In this document: positions 17,074 through 25,789 of the stretch, one piece after another
Layout: each line of letters begins with the position of its first letter
Position numbering within the stretch: position 1 is the stretch's first letter
Assembly: GCF_004803695.1 (NCBI RefSeq)
Contig: NZ_CP039393.1
Span: 868,001 to 932,000 of the forward strand
Length of the DNA: 64,000 nt
Reading direction: 5' to 3'
From: Muribaculum gordoncarteri
GTDB taxonomy: Bacteria; Bacteroidota; Bacteroidia; Bacteroidales; Muribaculaceae
Notes under the pieces: model-generated
The model's input: the letters and a program-made list of their open reading frames with translations, nothing else
What the model was told of the DNA's origin: nothing
The model's database searches: none
Position numbers and translations under genes: made by a program

Positions 17074-17976
17074 TTATTGATTTTTACCATTTACCATCGC
17101 ATCAATCCGTGATGATTCGGCCGGAAAGATGTAGGATAACAATTGATGGACTCTTTTGCGTTCACTCTCGGGCGAACGGGAGTATATGTTTATAATCTCA
17201 TCGAGCTTCGCGTCCTTGAACATTGGCAAGGCTATCGACATGGGTGCTGTGTCATAGACCTTCTTCATGTTGTCGATGGCGGCCGTTATGTTGGCTCGTC
17301 CTTTATCGGGGCTCATCGACATCTCATCGAGCCCCTTGCGGTGATAGGTGTAGATGAAGTCACGCAACGGCGCTCCCGATTTGTCGGTGAATGTCTTGAT
17401 TATCGCGCTGCGGTTGCGGTTGTCCTCAAGCATTCTCCATCCGCTTTGTCCCGACGACTGGGCCATGTAGACTATGTTGTCGGCCTTTGCGTAGAACCGG
17501 TCGCCGCCTTCGGGCGAAAAACTGTCGAAATCCAATCCTAAAATAAGGTAGGCATAGAAATTCAGCAGTGCGGTGAGATTGCTCTCAAAGGTATTTTCGG
17601 AGAATATAAGCGGCTCGCCTTCGCGATACTCAAATTCAATGCGGGTGTCCTTGTGGTTAAGCAGCGTTGTGGTGTAGGTGCTGTTATAGACCGGACGCGA
17701 CGACTGTATCTGCAGGTCGCCCCGCATCATGGGTTCGTCATACTCCTTTATGGTGAGAAACAACCGACACTCGATGCGCTCGTTGGGCGAGAACCGTGCA
17801 TCGCTCCAGTCGCGGTTGTTCATATAATCGGCTATAGCGCTCTGAAGTGATGTGAACACCGACAATCCCGCACCCTGCACTTGCGAGCGATCAATCTCGA
17901 CGGTGCAGTTCAGCTCCCTGGCCAATAGTGATAACGGGAACAAAAGGGTTGCGGTAATCCACAATCGTTTCGTCAT
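17074..17976 (-). CDS. DUF4835 family secreted protein
   Basis: Secreted or periplasmic protein of 300 residues with an N-terminal signal peptide (MTKRLWITATLLFPLSLLA) followed by ELNCTVEIDRSQVQG, the standard start of DUF4835 proteins. No catalytic motif is visible. Function unknown; the family is conserved in Bacteroidetes and sits, as here, between coaBC and recN. It overlaps coaBC by ATGA (17973-17976), and recN starts one base after its stop, so it is translated as part of the operon. Confidence 0.88.
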   Translation of the reverse strand: MTKRLWITATLLFPLSLLARELNCTVEIDRSQVQGAGLSVFTSLQSAIADYMNNRDWSDARFSPNERIECRLFLTIKEYDEPMMRGDLQIQSSRPVYNSTYTTTLLNHKDTRIEFEYREGEPLIFSENTFESNLTALLNFYAYLILGLDFDSFSPEGGDRFYAKADNIVYMAQSSGQSGWRMLEDNRNRSAIIKTFTDKSGAPLRDFIYTYHRKGLDEMSMSPDKGRANITAAIDNMKKVYDTAPMSIALPMFKDAKLDEIINIYSRSPESERKRVHQLLSYIFPAESSRIDAMVNGKNQ

Positions 17977-19169
17977 AGCGACAGCAGTGTATCGATTATG
18001 TCGGATGCGACTTCACGCTTTGGCTTCATGTCAAAGTGCAGCTCGCCGCCGTCAAGCTTATAGATGGTGACCTTGTTGGTGTCGGTGCGGAATCCTGCAC
18101 CTTTGTCGCGCAACGAGTTCATCACTATCATGTCGAGGTTCTTGGCCTTCAGTTTATGGAGGGCGTTTGACATTTCGTTGTCGGTTTCAAGCGCAAATCC
18201 CACAAGTCGTTGTCCGGGCTTTTTCATCGCACCGAGAGTGGCGGCTATGTCGGAATTCTTTACCAGCTCGATTACCGGCAGGTCGTCGTGCTCGCGCTTA
18301 ATCTTTCGGTCGGCGGGATGGGCCGGAGCGTAATCGGCCACAGCGGCACACATTATAGCTGTGTCGCATGACGGGAATATGCGTTCACAGGCTTCAAGCA
18401 TTTCGCGTGCCGACTCAACATCGACAACCTTTATGCGCGGATTGACCGCCTTTAACGCCACAGGGCCGCTTACTATTGTCACATCGGCTCCACGCGAGGC
18501 GGCCTCTTCGGCTATGGCGTAACCCATTTTGCCCGAGCTGTAGTTGCCGATGAAGCGCACGGGATCGATTTTTTCGTATGTTGGTCCGGCGGTTATCATT
18601 ATATGCTTTCCGGCAAGTGACATTCCTCGGTCAAAGAAGCGGTCGAGCACACTTGCTATCACTTCAGGCTCCTCCATGCGGCCTTTGCCCACAAGATGGC
18701 TTGCGAGTTCGCCCGAGGCGGGCTCGATGATGTGGTTGCCATAGGAGCGCAGCAATTCGAGGTTTCGTGTAGTCGACGGATGGGCAAACATGTCGAGGTC
18801 CATCGCCGGGGCTATGAATACGGGTGCTTTGGCCGACAGATAGGTAGTTATGAGCATATTGTCGGCAACGCCGTTGGCCATCTTGGCGATGGTTGACGCT
18901 GTTGCCGGGGCGATTATCATCGCATCGGCCCACAGTCCGAGGTCGACATGGCTGTGCCATTCGCCGGTGTTGGCTGTGAAAAATTCGCTGACAACCGGTT
19001 TGCCGCTTAATGCCGACATGGTTACGGGTGTTATGAACTCCTTGGCAGCCGGGGTCATGACAACCTGCACTTCGGCACCGGCCTTGACGAGCAACCGCAA
19101 GAGATAGGCCGACTTGTAGGCGGCTATTCCTCCCGATATTCCGAGTATTATATGTTTGCCTTTTAGCAT
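17973..19169 (-). CDS. coaBC: bifunctional phosphopantothenoylcysteine decarboxylase/synthetase
   Basis: Two steps of coenzyme A biosynthesis in one 398-residue protein. The N-terminal CoaC flavoprotein domain begins GKHIILGISGGIAAYKSAY and has the active-site histidine in EWHSHVDL and the PAMDLDMF substrate-recognition motif. The CoaB domain starts near residue 190 (KHIMITAGPTYEKIDPVRFIGN, ending the linker) and includes NYSSGKMGYAIAEEA for nucleotide binding. The internal architecture and length are normal. Confidence 0.95.
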   Translation of the reverse strand: MLKGKHIILGISGGIAAYKSAYLLRLLVKAGAEVQVVMTPAAKEFITPVTMSALSGKPVVSEFFTANTGEWHSHVDLGLWADAMIIAPATASTIAKMANGVADNMLITTYLSAKAPVFIAPAMDLDMFAHPSTTRNLELLRSYGNHIIEPASGELASHLVGKGRMEEPEVIASVLDRFFDRGMSLAGKHIMITAGPTYEKIDPVRFIGNYSSGKMGYAIAEEAASRGADVTIVSGPVALKAVNPRIKVVDVESAREMLEACERIFPSCDTAIMCAAVADYAPAHPADRKIKREHDDLPVIELVKNSDIAATLGAMKKPGQRLVGFALETDNEMSNALHKLKAKNLDMIVMNSLRDKGAGFRTDTNKVTIYKLDGGELHFDMKPKREVASDIIDTLLSL

Positions 19170-19177
19170 TTTCGAGT

Positions 19178-19939
19178 TTACTTCATGCGAAGTTTTATGT
19201 TGGTGATTACTTGTTTGGTGTTGGCGGGGAATTCACCCTGCATCATCCATGAGTAGTAGCCTATGTCGCGGCGGAAAACATCCTCCACAAGCTGGCCCTT
19301 GTATTTTCCGAAGTTAAACACCTCCTTGCCGGCTTCGTTGTATATGATGCGGCCCATGAGGTCGACATTTTTGTTCTGTGACGAGAAGTCGGACAGGAAC
19401 GCGATGTCGTTTTTCAGCGAAGGGTAGTGGTCGAGCTGCGCCTTCAGCACCTCGTAAGTGGCGCGTGTGTCGGCGTTGGCCGAATGAGCTTCGGTGAGGT
19501 CCTTTCCGCAATAGAATTTATAGGCTGCAATCAATGTGCGTTGCTCCATCTTGTGGAATATTGTCTGCACATCGACAAATTTTCTTCGTGACAGGTCGAT
19601 GTTGACCCCTGCGCGCAGAAACTCTTCCATAAGCATGGGCACATCGAAGCGGTTGGAGTTGAATCCGGCTATGTCACATCCGAGAAACACGTTGGCGAGT
19701 TCCTGAGCCACCTGCTTGAACGGCGGGGCATTCTTCACATCGTCATCGGTTATGTGATGTATTGCCGTTGCCTCGGCGGGAATCGGCATTCCCGGATTTA
19801 TGCGCAGGGTGCGTTCGGTTTCATTGCCCGAAGGCATGACCTTTATATAGGAAATCTCCACGATGCGGTCACGCAGGATGTTGGTGCCGGTTGTTTCGAG
19901 GTCAAAGAAAATTATCGGATTTTTTAGAGCAAGTTCCAT
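19178..19939 (-). CDS. DnaQ-like 3'-5' exonuclease
   Basis: DEDDh-family exonuclease, 253 residues. ExoI is FFDLETTGT, ExoII lies in GFNSNRFDVPML and ExoIII has HSANADTRAT, so all four metal ligands and the histidine are present. A C-terminal extension of about 75 residues (FGKYKGQLVEDVFRRDIGYYSWMM) resembles the small domain found after the nuclease domain in ExoX/DnaQ-like proteins. It may proofread for DNA polymerase III or act in repair; its position directly after dnaN favours a replication role (inference). Confidence 0.9.
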   Translation of the reverse strand: MELALKNPIIFFDLETTGTNILRDRIVEISYIKVMPSGNETERTLRINPGMPIPAEATAIHHITDDDVKNAPPFKQVAQELANVFLGCDIAGFNSNRFDVPMLMEEFLRAGVNIDLSRRKFVDVQTIFHKMEQRTLIAAYKFYCGKDLTEAHSANADTRATYEVLKAQLDHYPSLKNDIAFLSDFSSQNKNVDLMGRIIYNEAGKEVFNFGKYKGQLVEDVFRRDIGYYSWMMQGEFPANTKQVITNIKLRMK

Positions 19940-19978
19940 TATGAATTTGCGAGAGAGGGATTTACCTGAATATTGGGT

Positions 19979-21109
19979 TTAGAAATCGGATACGGTCATC
20001 GGCATCAGCAGCATCAGCAGCTCGCTGTTTTCGGAGTTCTCCGAAGGAACGAACACTCCGGGACGGCTGGGGTCGGAGAGCTTGATGAGAATGTCGGTGG
20101 TCGAAATGGTGTTGAAAATCTCGATGAGGTAGGGTGCGCTGAAGCCTATGATTATTTCAGTGCCGGTGAAGTCGCAGGGAACAACCTCGCGAGCCGATGT
20201 GCAGAAGTTGTTGTCGGTTGCCTTCATTGTCAGCTGATCCTTTTCAATCTTGAATTTTACGAGGCCGTGGCCCTGGTCGACAAATACGCCCACGCGTCGC
20301 ACGGCGTTGAGGAACGATTGACGGTCAACGGTGATGGCATAGGGATTTTTTACCGGAATGACACGGTTGTAGTCGGGGAATGAGCCTTTGATGAAACGGC
20401 AGTTGAACTTGTAGGAGGGGCTTTCAAATGTAGCGCTCTTGGGTTCAAGCGTCACCTTCACCTCGTCTTCCTTGGCAAACACGTTCTTGATTACAGTTGC
20501 CGGCTTTATGGGCAGGATGCAAGAGCCTTCAACGCCGGGAGCCGACATTGCGTTGCGATACTTCACAAGCTTGCGGGTGTCGGTGGCGACAAATGTTATG
20601 GCATCGGGCTTGATGTCCCAGAGAATACCCATCATCTGAGGACGCAGGTCGTCATTGCCTACCGCAAATAATGTGTTGTCGATACCCTTGATTATCTGCT
20701 CGGTGGGGCAGGTGAATTCGATGATGTCGGTCGACTCGTCGACGCTTTCATTGGAGGGGTACTCGTTGCCGTTTATTGCTATGAAGCTGTAATTACCGCT
20801 GGGATATACGATTTCAACCGCAAGGTTGTCGTCGTTGATGTCAAATGATATTCCCTGGTCGGGCATTTCCTTGAGCAAGTCGACCATACGGCGAGCGTCG
20901 ACACAGAATTTGCCTTCGCCTTCGGCATCCATCACTTCAAGATGTGCCACGAGCGTATTCTCAAGGTCGGAAGCTGTAATGGTGAGCGTATTGTCGCTAA
21001 GCTCAAACAGGAAGTTATTGAGAATCGTCAGCGCATTCTTGGAATTGATGACTTTACTTACAGCCGAAACGTAGCTGTAGAGCGTCTTACTGGAAACATT
21101 GAACTTCAT
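19979..21109 (-). CDS. dnaN: DNA polymerase III beta sliding clamp
   Basis: Processivity clamp, 376 residues, three tandem clamp domains (about 1-120, 130-250, 255-376). The end LLMLLMPMTVSDF resembles the usual C-terminal P-M-R/T hydrophobic strand that forms the protein-binding pocket. First gene of the dnaN-dnaQ-coaBC-DUF4835-recN-rlmB run. A -7 box at 21149-21156 lies 40 bases upstream. Confidence 0.96.
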   Translation of the reverse strand: MKFNVSSKTLYSYVSAVSKVINSKNALTILNNFLFELSDNTLTITASDLENTLVAHLEVMDAEGEGKFCVDARRMVDLLKEMPDQGISFDINDDNLAVEIVYPSGNYSFIAINGNEYPSNESVDESTDIIEFTCPTEQIIKGIDNTLFAVGNDDLRPQMMGILWDIKPDAITFVATDTRKLVKYRNAMSAPGVEGSCILPIKPATVIKNVFAKEDEVKVTLEPKSATFESPSYKFNCRFIKGSFPDYNRVIPVKNPYAITVDRQSFLNAVRRVGVFVDQGHGLVKFKIEKDQLTMKATDNNFCTSAREVVPCDFTGTEIIIGFSAPYLIEIFNTISTTDILIKLSDPSRPGVFVPSENSENSELLMLLMPMTVSDF

Positions 21110-21148
21110 AACTGTATGATATTTGTATGTGATTTTTATTCTAACTTA

Positions 21149-21156
21149 CAAAAATA
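21149..21156 (-). promoter_or_regulatory. -7 promoter box (TATTTTTG) of the dnaN operon
   Basis: Minus-strand TAnnTTTG match 40 bases before the dnaN ATG. The rest of the gap to 21236 shows nothing else recognisable. Confidence 0.5.
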
Positions 21157-21235
21157 GCAATTTCTGCTCACATATACCTTATAATACAGCAATAATATTT
21201 CGGCGTCGGGCTGCTGCCGTCGCTACCGCGCTGAT

Positions 21236-22444
21236 TCAGCGGAGGTCGTTGAAACGATAGCCTATGCCTATCATGAGGTTGTTGGGATTCTCAAACTTGT
21301 TGAGCTGGTAGCCTATGTGCAAAAACAGGCTGCGGGTCATGTGTACCTTAAGCGCAAGCACCTGATATAGGTTGCGCGTGTCGGGGTTGCCCAGGATGTT
21401 GTAGCCTACACCGGCATTGATTGAGAATATGGGCATTACGAGCTCGCCACGCAATGAAAGTCCAGCCGAAACCTGATGAAAGAAGGGCGGGCGATGGAAT
21501 TTAATGTCGTCGCCGTAGGTTCCGTCGACCCAATAGGAGGCCAAGTCGGAACTTTCGTCATATTGAATGTCGACCGACATTCCGGCGCGGAAAAATCGGT
21601 TGAAGTTATACATAGGCGAGAAGTTTATTCCGGCTATTCCGAATCGTCCGGGAAGCAGTTCAGGTGAATCGTGCAGCATTATCATGCGCTTGCGTGCCGC
21701 TCCATAGACGACAAGGTCGTAACTTATGTGAGGCTTAACGGGGTCGACTGCGGGGTATGGAGTGTCGAGCGACGATTTTGTCCTGTCGTCAAATGTGTAA
21801 GTCATTCCCACACGCGCTCCGAGTGAATTAACACCTGGATTGGGCCATGAGGTGTTGCCGTTGGAGTAGTGGGTCATGTCGATTCCTGCCGTAAGGCTCC
21901 ATTGGCGTGACATGCGGTAGTTGAGCATGAAGCCGAGGTTGATGTAGGCGTTGACCTTTGAACCCACGATGATGTTTACCGGAGGGAGGTCGGGATTATA
22001 CTTTTTCCAACCGAATGACGCACCGAAGTTCCACTCATAGTCCAATGACAATCGTGGTGACAACTTGATGATTGGAGCGCCTTGAAAGAGGTAGAGGTTT
22101 ATAGGAGAGCCTGTGCGCGCGTTGTCGAAGAAAGTGGTGTAGGATAGGCCGATACCCTGATATGTGTCGGGGTATAGGCGACCGGTGCGCGTGACATCGG
22201 AGTATTTAAACGAATATTTGAGGTGAGCCGACATTGCGCTGTGGAGCTTTGTCGCACCCGTTTCGTCATAGTCCTGTGCCACATGGTTGGATGAAGATGC
22301 CACGTAACCGCCGCGGAGATCGGCACCGATGCGGTGTATGTATTTCGGCGCGTTGGCGCAAGTGTCCTGCTCCGATAGGTTGGCGGCGTTGACCGATGCC
22401 GATGCCAACAAGGCGGTTATGGCAATTATATATTTAAAAATCAT
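21236..22444 (-). CDS. PagL-like acyloxyacyl hydrolase family outer-membrane protein
   Basis: Exported beta-barrel protein of 402 residues with signal peptide MIFKYIIAITALLASASVNA. The segment DMTHYSNGNTSWPNPG contains the His-x-Ser pair of the PagL active site (H and S of THYSNGN), which in Pseudomonas and Salmonella PagL removes the 3-O-acyl chain of lipid A. The rest shows alternating amphipathic strands and the C-terminal aromatic-rich strand YQLNKFENPNNLMIGIGYRFND. It is about twice as long as proteobacterial PagL, so lipid A deacylation is only a family-level inference. It follows the lipoprotein gene by 37 bases. Confidence 0.8.
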   Translation of the reverse strand: MIFKYIIAITALLASASVNAANLSEQDTCANAPKYIHRIGADLRGGYVASSSNHVAQDYDETGATKLHSAMSAHLKYSFKYSDVTRTGRLYPDTYQGIGLSYTTFFDNARTGSPINLYLFQGAPIIKLSPRLSLDYEWNFGASFGWKKYNPDLPPVNIIVGSKVNAYINLGFMLNYRMSRQWSLTAGIDMTHYSNGNTSWPNPGVNSLGARVGMTYTFDDRTKSSLDTPYPAVDPVKPHISYDLVVYGAARKRMIMLHDSPELLPGRFGIAGINFSPMYNFNRFFRAGMSVDIQYDESSDLASYWVDGTYGDDIKFHRPPFFHQVSAGLSLRGELVMPIFSINAGVGYNILGNPDTRNLYQVLALKVHMTRSLFLHIGYQLNKFENPNNLMIGIGYRFNDLR

Positions 22445-22481
22445 GCGTGTAGATCTATTGCAGATTATTTATTTATCGGGT

Positions 22482-23516
22482 TTATTCGTCGATTGTCGCT
22501 TCTTCCCATTTACAACTGTAGTTGTAGGGCTGCATCACGGTGACCACAAACGGTAGTTTGATTTCCTTGTCGTTACGGTTGTTCACCAATGTCAATTCGC
22601 CGTTTGCTCTCATGATGATTCGGTTGATCGACAGGTTTAGCTCTCTTGCCGACATGGGAGGAACTTCGACGGGATAATCTACATTGAAGCTTCCCCCGTT
22701 GATCAGTGCGTTGTCGGGAGTGTCGGTGACTATTATTTCGCGTGAGAATTGAATTTCCCTACCGTTGAATCCGCCAGCGATTTCCTCGGCATCGTCACGG
22801 TGGATGTAGGATGGTATCTCCACTACGGGCATTTCGGCATCGGGATCGAGTTTCAGTCGGTCCATGCCGTTGGTATTGAATATCACCATGGTGGTGCAGT
22901 GTTGTTGAGGATTGAACACCTGTTTTGTCGCCGATTGCGTTTCGTTGATAATTCTAAAAGGAGTGCTCTGCTCGTCGCTGAATCCCTGTGAAAGGCTTGC
23001 CTTATTGTAGGATAATCCCTTGATTGAATATAAGGTAGGGCCATCAGGTGACGGCAATATCGAGAACGCAATGAACTCTTCCTTGTAGGTGTAGGATAAC
23101 ATTATACTGCCGTGTACATCGTAACCTGTCATATTCATGATTGAGCTGATTGTCAACTCGTTTTCGCCGGTGCGCGTTACTTCAAAAGCCACATCGTCGT
23201 TTTCGGCCAACATGCGCGTTATTTTGGGCATACTGCTCGAAATTTCGTATAGATAGATGTAGTTTCGGTCGTCGTATTTGTTATATATGTCGCCTGTGTG
23301 ATCAAACAGCGTACAATCGAAAGTGGCATCGTTGTAGAATGCAATCTCTATGGACTTCAGTTGCGATGTCTGGAACGTGATTGATTTATTGCCTTGATCG
23401 GGAATCTCGATCTCGGTAATTGAAGGATGTTCGTCGTCAATGAAAATATCGTTGTTGCATCCTGTGATAATCATAGTAATGAGGATGGGTAGAATCCTCG
23501 ATAATAGGGCTTTCAT
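22482..23516 (-). CDS. hypothetical lipoprotein
   Basis: No family recognised. The start ATG at 23516 gives a lipoprotein signal, MKALLSRILPILITMIITGC, with the lipidated cysteine at residue 20; the 16 residues upstream in frame are not signal-like and are rejected. The mature 325 residues are acidic and appear to be beta-rich without repeats or catalytic motifs. The tandem with a PagL-like outer-membrane protein downstream suggests a cell-envelope role, but nothing specific can be claimed. Confidence 0.75.
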   Translation of the reverse strand: MKALLSRILPILITMIITGCNNDIFIDDEHPSITEIEIPDQGNKSITFQTSQLKSIEIAFYNDATFDCTLFDHTGDIYNKYDDRNYIYLYEISSSMPKITRMLAENDDVAFEVTRTGENELTISSIMNMTGYDVHGSIMLSYTYKEEFIAFSILPSPDGPTLYSIKGLSYNKASLSQGFSDEQSTPFRIINETQSATKQVFNPQQHCTTMVIFNTNGMDRLKLDPDAEMPVVEIPSYIHRDDAEEIAGGFNGREIQFSREIIVTDTPDNALINGGSFNVDYPVEVPPMSARELNLSINRIIMRANGELTLVNNRNDKEIKLPFVVTVMQPYNYSCKWEEATIDE

Positions 23517-23540
23517 ATTTAAATGATTGGTATTTTTGTG

Positions 23541-23548
23541 CAAATATA
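23541..23548 (-). promoter_or_regulatory. -7 promoter box (TATATTTG) of the lipoprotein/PagL-like unit
   Basis: Exact TAnnTTTG match on the minus strand, 25 bases from the chosen lipoprotein ATG at 23516. It supports that start, because the longer frame would begin upstream of it. Confidence 0.55.
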
Positions 23549-23653
23549 ATGAAAAATACATCAAAAATTCTCGACTAACGATTTTTATCGTTTTTTAACC
23601 ATCAATGATTGCCGGAGATTGCACTGTCAACAATATAGGATATTCGCGCTTTA

Positions 23654-24167
23654 GAGCCGGTTCGACAATAAATATTAACGGCAGGGTCGCATAGTGCGGA
23701 GCGATTTTTGGTCTGCGAGGAAGGAATGTACTGGATGTACACGACTGACAAACAGACGGAAAAGCGCCCGCAATATGCGAGTCGATGGTAATTCAGTTCA
23801 ACCAAAAAGGAAAAAGGTTTGATTTGTGTTATATCTCAGTAACATAAATCATTGGCTCCATGAAAATAAAGCTTAAGCATTGCCGGGGGAAGCGCATCCG
23901 TAAGTTTTTGTCAGGCTTCCATTGAAAGGAACGCACAGACCTCTATAAGATATTCACAGCTATTGCATATCCGGTTTATACCGGATGTCAGTGGAAGATG
24001 CTGCCCCAATATTTGATGGGACAAAAGTTACCTTCGCCTCGGCCACTCGTTGGCGCTTTTCTTCATCTCTTTCAGTCACGATGGAGCCCCATCGCTCCCT
24101 CAAGAGCTAAAGAAAATCACTCAACAATTGACCGCCCTGCCGTTAACATTTATTGTCGAACCGGCTC
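23654..24167 (+). mobile_element. 514-bp non-autonomous IS5-like element (MITE), copy A
   Basis: Terminal inverted repeats of about 35 bases (left end GAGCCGGTTCGACAATAAAT, right end its near-complement) are bounded by TTA target duplications at 23651-23653 and 24168-24170. It is the same length as, and inverted relative to, the copy at 52156-52669. An internal stretch from ATG 23860 would encode the N-terminus of an IS5-type transposase (MKIKLKHCR..., then YKIFTAIAYPVYTGCQWKML) but is broken by a TGA and lacks any DDE catalytic domain. It must be mobilised in trans, if at all. Its right end supplies the last 16 codons of the YjbR-family gene. Confidence 0.85.
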
Positions 24168-24498
24168 TTATTTTTCCTGTGAATTTCTTTACAACCTCGC
24201 TGTAGCTGTGGCGCAACAGGCTGATTATTAGCTCGTCGGTCAAGGCTTCGCGCATTCTCACCTGATTCCAGTACTTTTTGTTCCAGTGCCACGCCGTGGT
24301 TATTTCAGGGTGGGCCTCACGCAGTTCCACTGCATAGTCTGGATCGCACTTCATTACGAGCCAGTCAATGTTGTCGAGGTCTATGACCGCGAATATTTTA
24401 CCCAATATCTTGAATGCGAGAATCGATTCATTGAAAGGGAAATCCTCGGTCACCATAGGTAGTGACAGGCAGTAGTCGCGCAGTTCCGTTACGTTCAT
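24121..24498 (-). CDS. MmcQ/YjbR family protein with MITE-derived C-terminus
   Basis: Small DNA-binding-fold protein (CyaY-like/double-wing family, 125 residues). The family features are ELRDYCLSLPMVTEDFPF at the N-terminus, VMKCDPDYAVELREAHPEI in the middle and WHWNKKYWNQV. Biological role of the family is unclear. From about residue 110 the reading frame runs into the inverted repeat of the mobile element, adding [16 protein letters not shown] before a stop inside the element. Joining the sequence across the element restores an alternative tail of 19 residues ending at a TAA at 23595-23597, so the gene was probably altered, not destroyed, by the insertion. Confidence 0.85.
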   Translation of the reverse strand: MNVTELRDYCLSLPMVTEDFPFNESILAFKILGKIFAVIDLDNIDWLVMKCDPDYAVELREAHPEITTAWHWNKKYWNQVRMREALTDELIISLLRHSYSEVVKKFTGKIRAGSTINVNGRAVNC

Positions 24499-24601
24499 GA
24501 CGGTTGTTGTTTATGTTTGGTAGCCATTGCTTTGTTCCCGCTATAATGGCGGACGCTTTAATTTATGAATTGCAAAGTTATGCAAAATCACGGATTTTCA
24601 T

Positions 24602-24609
24602 TATCTTTG
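24602..24609 (+). promoter_or_regulatory. -7 promoter box (TATCTTTG) of the GH43-like gene
   Basis: Exact TAnnTTTG match, 75 bases before the chosen ATG at 24684. Because the box lies inside the longer open frame that begins at 24504, it supports the downstream start. Confidence 0.5.
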
Positions 24610-24683
24610 ACCGCTCTATAAAGGCAAAACTTATTCATATCCAAGACTCAATTAGTATTAATCCAATTATCCCTCACATTGCA

Positions 24684-25676
24684 ATGAAGCGTGTATTAAT
24701 AATGATTTTTGTAGCTCTGGCAGTTATGTCAGCAGATGCCGCCGAGCGTAAAGCAAGGGTTCGGAATAACGTGCCTCTTGACTCAATAGTGCTGAGCGAC
24801 CCGTGTGTATTGGCCGATAGTGCCACTATGACCTATTACATGACGGGAACAGGCGGCCTGTTATGGAAAAGCCGCGACTTGAGGCTGTGGGACGGCCCAT
24901 ACCGTGTAGCCGAAACCGACGATGAGTCGTGGATGGGGCCCAACCCCATGATTTGGGCAGCCGAGCTTCACAAGTATAAAGGAAAATATTACTACTTCGC
25001 AACATTTACCAACAGCAAGAACATACTCGGAGAGTATCGCGGCAACAAGCTTGAGCGTCGTGCGAGTCACGTATTGGTAAGCGACAAAGCCGAAGGCCCT
25101 TATCGTCCGATGGCCGATGACACATATCTGCCTGCCGACAAACTGACTCTCGACGGCACTTTCTGGGTCGACACCGACGGCAAGCCTTACATGGTCTACT
25201 GCTGGGAGTGGCTGCAGAATTGGGATGGTACGATAGAGAGCATTGAGCTGAAGCCCGATCTTCGCGGAAGTGTGGGAGAGGGACGAATACTGTTCCGTGC
25301 AAGTGATTCGCCTTGGAGTCGCGAGAAAATCGACGGCAAGGAGCGTCCCAATCGAGTGACCGACGGGCCCTACCTGTTCCGTACCGCTACCGGACGGCTC
25401 GGCATGATATGGACAAGCTGGATATATGATGTCTACACTCAAGGCGTGGCCTATTCCGAGTCGGGAACTCTTGAGGGACCGTGGATTCAGGAGAAGGAGC
25501 CTATTACGCCTCCCGATTTCGGACATGGAATGCTCTTCCGCACATTTGACGGCCGGTTGCTTATGTCGGTTCACAGCCATAAGTCGATTAACGGTCACTA
25601 TCATCGTGTTCCGCATCTTTTCAATGTGGACGACAGTGGCGACAAGCTCGTGATTGGCGATGAATATCGCCCATGA
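24684..25676 (+). CDS. GH43-like secreted glycoside hydrolase
   Basis: Five-bladed beta-propeller glycosidase, 330 residues. The ATG at 24684 gives a signal peptide (MKRVLIMIFVALAVMSADAA). The likely catalytic base lies in VLSDPCVLAD; later blade motifs are WAAELHKYKGKYYYF, LDGTFWVDTDGKPYMVY, VTDGPYLFRT and FGHGMLFRT, the usual order of a GH43-type fold. The expected general acid position reads D in VTDGP, which I believe is normal in some GH43 subgroups but cannot confirm. Likely action is on arabinose- or xylose-containing polysaccharide, but no SusCD pair or other polysaccharide-utilisation gene is nearby. Confidence 0.82.
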   Translation: MKRVLIMIFVALAVMSADAAERKARVRNNVPLDSIVLSDPCVLADSATMTYYMTGTGGLLWKSRDLRLWDGPYRVAETDDESWMGPNPMIWAAELHKYKGKYYYFATFTNSKNILGEYRGNKLERRASHVLVSDKAEGPYRPMADDTYLPADKLTLDGTFWVDTDGKPYMVYCWEWLQNWDGTIESIELKPDLRGSVGEGRILFRASDSPWSREKIDGKERPNRVTDGPYLFRTATGRLGMIWTSWIYDVYTQGVAYSESGTLEGPWIQEKEPITPPDFGHGMLFRTFDGRLLMSVHSHKSINGHYHRVPHLFNVDDSGDKLVIGDEYRP

Positions 25677-25755
25677 CCCGGGGCAGGGGTGCGATGATTT
25701 GGACAGCCGTGTTAAATTCTTACAACAAATCGATGGTTGAATGATATAAAACCAT

Positions 25756-25763
25756 TAATTTTG
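25756..25763 (+). promoter_or_regulatory. -7 promoter box (TAATTTTG) of the patatin gene
   Basis: Exact TAnnTTTG match 26 bases before the TTG start at 25790. Confidence 0.55.
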
Positions 25764-25789
25764 TGTTTAGATAAGAAAGTATTTACATT

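Noticed and set aside
24861-25616. Open frame of 251 codons on the minus strand inside the GH43-like gene
   Set aside because: Antisense shadow; the plus-strand frame has a signal peptide and family motifs.
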